A stretch of DNA of 64,000 nucleotides from Lucifuga dentata (lineage: Eukaryota; Chordata; Actinopteri; Ophidiiformes; Bythitidae): the NCBI GenBank assembly GCA_014773175.1, contig VXCM01001443.1, forward strand, positions 1 to 64,000, given 5' to 3'. Under the pieces are notes generated by a model that did not search any database, was not told the origin of the DNA, and saw only the letters and a list, made by a program, of their open reading frames with translations. Numbering within the stretch: the stretch's first letter is position 1; every line of letters starts with the position of its first letter. This document shows positions 61,601 through 64,000 of this stretch, one piece after another. The position numbers and the translations under genes were made by a program.

Positions 61601-62125
61601 TACAGCAAATACACAGAAATATGGCAAGTTCCTATATTTTCTGCAGGTAGTTCAAATAAACATTCAAAGCTAAACAAAATGATTTTTATATTGTTTTGTT
61701 TTAAAGGGATATAACAAAGTTTAAGCAGCTTTCCACCAGAACGTCAGTGAGCGTGATCACAGGAGATTCCTTTGACCAGCAAATACCTGAAAACCTGAAC
61801 CAGGTGAGCATGTTTAGCATGTTAAGCATGTTTAGCATGTTTGAGCAGTAGATGCATTAATAAACACTTTGATGTTTACACACTTTAATGCAATCAGTGA
61901 GCAATGCTGCAGTAACATGCTGTAAAACCCACATTAAATGTTATTTCTCTGCACCAGATGGTAACAAAGCTTCAAAAGAAGCTTCTGCAAGAGTTCTATC
62001 CATCAGCCAATCACATTCACGTGAAAGGAGCAGACCGGCAAATCATCTACACAAAACCATCTGCCATCAGCGAGCACCTGAAAAAGTTAGTCAGCCAGCG
62101 ACAAGCCAAACAGCAGAGCAAATGA
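42892..62125 (+). CDS. Alpha/beta-hydrolase-fold single-pass membrane protein, probable pseudoenzyme (11 exons)
   Basis: Eleven exons join in one open frame to give 387 residues; every junction is GT-AG and phase-consistent. Residues 1-40 are polar (Gln/Asp/Arg-rich). Residues 44-62 are a hydrophobic signal-anchor segment (LLLIIIIPP). From about 82 to 377 the order of motifs fits the alpha/beta hydrolase fold: a GKPVVILDAPTG strand-turn (100-110), SYDRMGLGFS (131-140), the nucleophile-elbow position LVGSELGA (182-189), LVLIDP (206-211), VITGDSFD (316-323) and a final KGADR...P segment (355-366). In active relatives the elbow reads G-x-S-x-G; here the serine position is Glu186. The usual histidine, seven residues before the conserved Pro366, is Arg359. 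Catalysis by the standard triad is therefore unlikely. Start choice: in-frame stop TAG at 42805-42807, and the first in-frame ATG after it is 42892. I do not recognise a named gene. Exact exons: 42892-42951, 43578-43752, 43922-43993, 44111-44187, 44850-44950, 47008-47124, 47796-47870, 58421-58559, 61517-61599, 61707-61803, 61958-62125. Confidence 0.88.
43578..43752 (+). CDS. Hydrolase-like gene, exon 2 (membrane anchor)
   Basis: Acceptor ttaaaag|GAT; donor AAAG|gtgttc; leaves phase 1. Encodes residues 21-78: a Gln/Asp-rich stretch, then the hydrophobic segment at about 44-62 that should be the single transmembrane anchor. No signal-peptide-like cleavage site is obvious, so a type II topology is inferred. 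Confidence 0.88.
43922..43993 (+). CDS. Hydrolase-like gene, exon 3
   Basis: Acceptor gacatccag|AT and donor GTTG|gtaata; phase 1 in and out. Encodes DGQIIDVGLGQKMHLLCKGQ and the following GKPV, the first beta-strands typical of hydrolases of the 'G..lhl.c.G.G.P.V' type. Confidence 0.9.
44111..44187 (+). CDS. Hydrolase-like gene, exon 4
   Basis: Acceptor tgttttctag|TC; donor AAAG|gttgga is weak at positions +3 to +5. Encodes VILDAPTGMSSDIW and VQESVASLTK. The oxyanion-hole region that reads D-A/H-G in active relatives is DAPTG here. Phase 1 in, 0 out. Confidence 0.9.
44850..44950 (+). CDS. Hydrolase-like gene, exon 5
   Basis: Acceptor cactgctcag|GTT, donor GGACA|gtgagc, leaving phase 2. Encodes VCSYDRMGLGFSKR, matching the highly conserved YDR-x-G-x-G-x-S strand of this hydrolase group, followed by a Thr/Gly-rich loop. 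Confidence 0.92.
44951..47007 (+). other. Intron 5 of hydrolase-like gene
   Basis: 2,057 bp. 46140-46450 is a GC-richer complex stretch with no repeat structure, a candidate regulatory element. No alternative exon was supported. Confidence 0.5.
47008..47124 (+). CDS. Hydrolase-like gene, exon 6 (altered nucleophile elbow)
   Basis: Acceptor tgtcttccag|G, donor GATGT|gtaagt (strong). Encodes MVDDLHRLLQAAAIANPF then ILVGSELGALNSRFYSHIHDV. The elbow G-S-E-L-G occupies the place of G-x-S-x-G, with Glu186 (codon GAG) where the nucleophile serine would be. The flanking strand and helix are intact, so this is a substitution and not a local frameshift. Confidence 0.92.
47635..47767. repeat. Assembly duplication at single-N gap (N 47701)
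   Basis: 66 bp ending in a (GT)n run (47635-47700) repeated at 47702-47767, in intron 6 just before exon 7. Confidence 0.88.
47796..47870 (+). CDS. Hydrolase-like gene, exon 7
   Basis: Acceptor ctttgtcctcag|G, donor TACTG|gtaagt. Encodes QVSDLVLIDPIPEDIFEDNQ and WKEYW. LVLIDP is the conserved strand after the elbow. It is followed by an intron of about 10.5 kb. Confidence 0.92.
51063..51134. repeat. (GA)n microsatellite
   Basis: Interrupted GA run of about 70 bp in intron 7. Confidence 0.9.
51226..51281. repeat. (GATT)n microsatellite
   Basis: About 14 tetranucleotide units in intron 7. Without spacers, so it is not an array of any other kind. Confidence 0.92.
51990..52180. mobile_element. 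MITE-A fragment
   Basis: Only a left arm remains: AAAGGACAATACTGGCGATT, then 'ttgcatgttt', 'ttacgttactgacaacca' and 'ttttccaaagcataaaacc'. No right arm was found. It lies in intron 7 of the hydrolase-like gene. Confidence 0.55.
52728..52757. repeat. (CTCTC)n microsatellite
   Basis: Pentanucleotide pyrimidine run. A second (CT)n run follows at 52847-52883. Confidence 0.85.
53356..53745 (+). repeat. Dispersed repeat R3, copy 1 (intron 7), hAT-like
   Basis: Starts CAGTCATCCTCAAAGTCC, with 'ccggtccagatccggacc' close by, and ends near 'aacggacctttatcttattg'. Direct-orientation relative of 60588-60994, about 7.2 kb away. Confidence 0.6.
55199..55341 (-). mobile_element. MITE-B terminal fragment abutting MITE-A copy 7
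   Basis: Matches the end of the other minus-strand MITE-B copies ('gcgttgcaaaggtttcaaa', 'aaatctgtataaatatgt') and ends exactly at the TTAA that starts MITE-A copy 7. The left part is missing or too diverged. Confidence 0.55.
55346..55925 (+). mobile_element. MITE-A copy 7 (best-preserved)
   Basis: 580 bp between TTAA at 55342-55345 and 55926-55929. Terminal inverted repeats are about 90 bp (55346-55437 against 55832-55925). No ORF resembling a transposase. Its left TTAA is shared with the end of a MITE-B fragment. It sits in intron 7 of the hydrolase-like gene. Confidence 0.85.
56275..56301. repeat. (GGA)n microsatellite ending at an N
   Basis: Nine units then an N at 56302. Length is uncertain. 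Confidence 0.85.
56493..56621. repeat. Assembly duplication at single-N gap (N 56557)
   Basis: 64 bp (56493-56556) repeated exactly at 56558-56621, in intron 7. Confidence 0.9.
57502..57534. repeat. (GT)n microsatellite
   Basis: About 16 units in intron 7. Confidence 0.9.
58391..58413. repeat. (GT)n run before exon 8
   Basis: Slightly interrupted GT run ending 7 nt before the exon 8 acceptor AG region. Complementary to the AC run after the exon. Confidence 0.88.
58421..58559 (+). CDS. Hydrolase-like gene, exon 8 (between GT and AC repeats)
   Basis: Acceptor gtgagatcag|GTA, donor AGGCAG|gtcagg; 139 nt, phase 2 in and 0 out. Encodes YAKLLPSLQAKQFSAATGLS and on to VIQRQ, the lid/cap region of the fold. 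There is no polypyrimidine tract: the acceptor is preceded by a (GT)n run ending at about 58413. An (AC)n run of about 38 bp starts 11 nt after the donor. Confidence 0.88.
58570..58607. repeat. (AC)n run after exon 8
   Basis: About 19 AC units starting 11 nt after the exon 8 donor. Confidence 0.92.
59375..59862. repeat. AT-rich possible piggyBac-like MITE
   Basis: The right end reads ACAGGGTTAA (TTAA at 59859-59862) and the left side has 'tttgaccctttatatttt'. 'tcacatttgataca' and its inverse 'tgtatcaaatgtgataca' occur inside. The middle (59590-59760) is an (ATAAA)-rich run. Boundaries are uncertain. Confidence 0.35.
60588..60994 (+). repeat. Dispersed repeat R3, copy 2 (intron 8), hAT-like
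   Basis: Starts CAGTCATCCTCAAACTCC and runs through 'ccggtccagatccggacc' and 'tctactctgctttggtttgg' to 'aacggacctttgctttattg'. It ends near 'tttgagtacccttga', roughly the inverse of the start, as in hAT ends. Confidence 0.6.
61517..61599 (+). CDS. Hydrolase-like gene, exon 9
   Basis: Acceptor tttgttatag|AAA, donor GTCAG|gtacag. Encodes KYLLCNPAHQSSAVDEHYFM and NESAAQVR; phase 0 in, 2 out. Confidence 0.88.
61707..61803 (+). CDS. Hydrolase-like gene, exon 10
   Basis: Acceptor gttttaaag|G, donor CCAG|gtgagc. Encodes DITKFKQLSTRTSVSVITGD then SFDQQIPENLNQ. SVITGDSFD is the strand that carries the acid residue in active hydrolases; Asp320 or Asp323 could be its counterpart. Confidence 0.9.
61958..62125 (+). 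CDS. Hydrolase-like gene, last coding exon 11
   Basis: Acceptor ctctgcaccag|ATG; stop TGA at 62123-62125. Encodes the last 55 residues: an amphipathic helix, ANHIHVKGADRQIIYTKPSA, and a C-terminal basic helix (HLKKLVSQRQAKQQSK). In catalytic relatives the segment before the conserved proline reads G-x-G-H; here it is G-A-D-R, so the catalytic His is Arg359. Confidence 0.9.
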   Translation: MVTKLQKKLLQEFYPSANHIHVKGADRQIIYTKPSAISEHLKKLVSQRQAKQQSK

Positions 62126-62490
62126 CCATGAGCAGAATTTCACTTTACCCTGGACGTGGGCACAGTAAGAGCTGAATATGTTTCAATATTCCATCAAATA
62201 CCTTCATCTATCTTCACAGATCTCACAAATGTCTCTTTTAAGGTTAAAAAGCACAAATATGACGGCCTTTTCTGAACATGTTTGTCTTTAGACTCAGAAA
62301 ATCTTATCTTCCCGTGCGTTATTTCAGTCTCTTTACCTAATAAGCCAATGCCAAAAAAAAAAACAAAACAAAACAAAAAAACATTGGCTGTTATCAATGT
62401 GAAAGCCAAACATTTACTCAGAGTACGTTTGAATCGCCTGTATATGTGTGTTGGTTTAAGTAATTTGTTACAAGGATTGTAAAACTGGCA

Positions 62491-62496
62491 AATAAA
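62491..62496 (+). terminator. Candidate polyadenylation signal of the hydrolase-like gene
   Basis: AATAAA lies 366 nt after the TGA, in an unremarkable 3' UTR, before the convergent zfpm2 transcript end. Confidence 0.45.
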
Positions 62497-62697
62497 CGAG
62501 TTACATCACCACCAGACGTTTTAATGTATGGAAATGATGTTGATTTTGTTAATTGAACTGTATTTTGTTTGTTCTTGCGGCACGCATGAGCTGTTCTGAC
62601 ACGAAGAAAGAAAGACCAGACAGCGGTGGATTATCCTGAGGATTTAAGTTTAATTATGACACCACATCAAAATAAAAATTTCCAACAGATCTGGAAT

Positions 62698-62703
62698 TTT
62701 ATT
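62698..62703 (-). terminator. zfpm2: Candidate zfpm2 polyadenylation signal
   Basis: AATAAA on the minus strand (TTTATT on plus), about 0.99 kb downstream of the zfpm2 stop. The intervening stretch would be the 3' UTR. Other AT-rich candidates exist, so the exact end is uncertain. Confidence 0.3.
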
Positions 62704-63687
62704 CCATCCATATACATGCATAGCAACAACGTTTTAAGAAACATTTTCTCCCATAATCAGGACATTGGAATGATCATTTTACATCGGTATCCCCACCAAC
62801 CTCCCACCCAGCTTGTTCATCAGCAATAAATTTAATTCTTGTACATCTTCTTTTTTCCCTATGGGGTTACAAATAATTATATGCACAGCCCCCATTTCAT
62901 AATACTGCTTTCAGTAATGTTCCCTCATTTACAAAGTATTGCATTGAGAGCAAATTTCAAAAAGGGAGACCAAAGTGTATCATCAAACAGAAATACGAGT
63001 ACTATACAAGAATGCTGCCATCCTCATGAAAACATCCACATCTGAGTTGAAGAAAAGAGACAGACAAACAGCCACATATGTATGCAAAGCCATGTTGTAT
63101 ATGCCAAAATGTGCGATGCAGGGTTGTGCCTTGTTATCATCCCAAATGGTGATTTTCAAGGCTGACGAGTCATTGATAGTGATCTGTAAGTGACATTTTG
63201 GGCATATACAGAAACTGGTACAGCAAATAAGAATACACAAGTGCCTCAGTAGCTATTTTTGTGTCTAAAATGCATCTCATTTTTGTATTGTCTATTGTTT
63301 CATTGAGCCTACATTACAGTGTAAACAATATGTGTGCTACACAAGAATGACTATACAATAACATTACAAACAACTCTGATATAAATTTCATTTTGAGTTT
63401 AAATTAAGATCACTACTCCTATTAATACTGATTGTAAAATAAATTAATGTCAAAGTGGCACCAATATTATTCTTGATTTGTTTTTTCTTTTTTCTTTTTT
63501 AACCAATGGTTTTGCATTAAAACAATGAAAGAAGAAGCTTCTCTTGATTGTCCACAAGCAGCGTTTAGCACTGCGTGATGCACTATTCCAGACACAACAG
63601 TGTACCAAAACAAAGGAGAAAAAAGGGGCAAAAATGGGGAAAAGGTTTTGGGATGGGAGAAGAAGAAAGGGTCTTATTCTTCTCCAC

Positions 63688-64000
63688 TTATTTTACATGC
63701 TCCGCAGCGTGCGAAGAACAGTAAAATTTCTTATGGGTAATAAAGTTTGACAGGTTGTTGAACTGGATATCACAGAGGCGGCAGTATTTGCCGCTTCCGG
63801 AGCCGTTCACGCCTTTATTGGCTGGAGGTGCTTCCTCACTCGGGGACTTGGAGGAAGGCGACATGTTCTCATTGGTGTCGCCCTGGTTCTCAGCAGCCCA
63901 CGTAGGCGAGGGGTTGGGNAAGGCGACATGTTCTCATTGGTGTCGCCCTGGTTCTCAGCAGCCCACGTAGGCGAGGGGTTGGGTGGTTGGCCGTCTGGCT
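63688..64000 (-). CDS. zfpm2: zfpm2 (FOG2) C-terminal end, partial, with assembly duplication
   Basis: Reading the minus strand up to the stop TAA at 63690-63688 gives a Ser/Pro/Asn-rich linker followed by [33 protein letters not shown] and the stop. This is the last C2HC zinc finger (C-x2-C ... H-x4-C) and tail characteristic of Friend-of-GATA proteins. The [16 protein letters not shown] wording is that of FOG2/ZFPM2, not FOG1. FOG2 is a nuclear cofactor that binds GATA factors and CtBP and acts in heart, gonad and diaphragm development. Only about 81 C-terminal residues are in the window; the rest lies beyond 64,000. A 64-bp segment (63855-63918) is repeated exactly after an N at 63919. Copy plus N adds 65 nt and breaks the frame; this is almost certainly an assembly error and not a mutation. 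Teleosts can have two co-orthologues; a or b cannot be decided here. Confidence 0.93.
63855..63983. repeat. zfpm2: Assembly duplication at single-N gap inside zfpm2 (N 63919)
   Basis: 64 bp (63855-63918) repeated exactly at 63920-63983. Dropping one copy plus the N keeps zfpm2 in frame. Confidence 0.93.

Larger units (their letters stand above)
62126..63687. other. Convergent 3' UTR region between hydrolase-like gene and zfpm2
   Basis: 1.56 kb separates the two stop codons, and the two 3' UTRs face each other. The sequence is AT-rich, with no other convincing ORF, RNA gene or repeat beyond short A-runs near 62352. The part nearest zfpm2 (about 62700-63687) is most simply its 3' UTR. Confidence 0.6.

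Overview
The window looks like teleost fish (probably percomorph) nuclear DNA. It is AT-rich and dense in simple repeats and degenerate DNA transposons. It has no operon-like coding, and its genes are split by GT-AG introns. All annotation is by eye; no database search was run.

Gene layout. Positions 1-35,300 hold no protein-coding exon I can support, only relics of mobile elements and unique AT-rich DNA. At 35,334-35,500 (minus strand) there is a GC/CpG-richer island with a good splice donor, probably the first exon of an unidentified gene running leftwards. From 42,892 to 62,125 (plus strand) an 11-exon gene can be assembled with continuous reading frame. It encodes a 387-residue single-pass membrane protein with an alpha/beta-hydrolase fold. 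The usual nucleophile serine is replaced by Glu186 and the usual catalytic histidine by Arg359, so it looks like a pseudoenzyme. At 63,688-64,000 (minus strand) lies the C-terminal end of zfpm2 (FOG2), recognised from its last C2HC zinc finger and C-terminal tail. The two genes are convergent, with about 1.56 kb between stop codons.

Mobile elements. Two related-looking non-autonomous families, here called MITE-A (about 570 bp, about 90-bp terminal inverted repeats) and MITE-B (about 430-450 bp), are both flanked by TTAA, as in piggyBac-type insertion. They sit in arrays that share TTAA sites and nest in each other. Two MITE-B copies carry a MITE-A at the same internal TTAA but in opposite orientations, while a third copy shows the empty site. 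Also present are a Tc1 remnant, an L2-like LINE 3' end, LINE tails, hAT-like fragments, a Harbinger-like element and an element with ATATATAC inverted ends.

Assembly quality. There are 21 single-N gaps. Nine are flanked by exact 62-67 bp direct repeats, the signature of contig ends that overlap but were not merged. One falls inside the zfpm2 coding region and creates a false frameshift. Most others lie in homopolymers or simple repeats.
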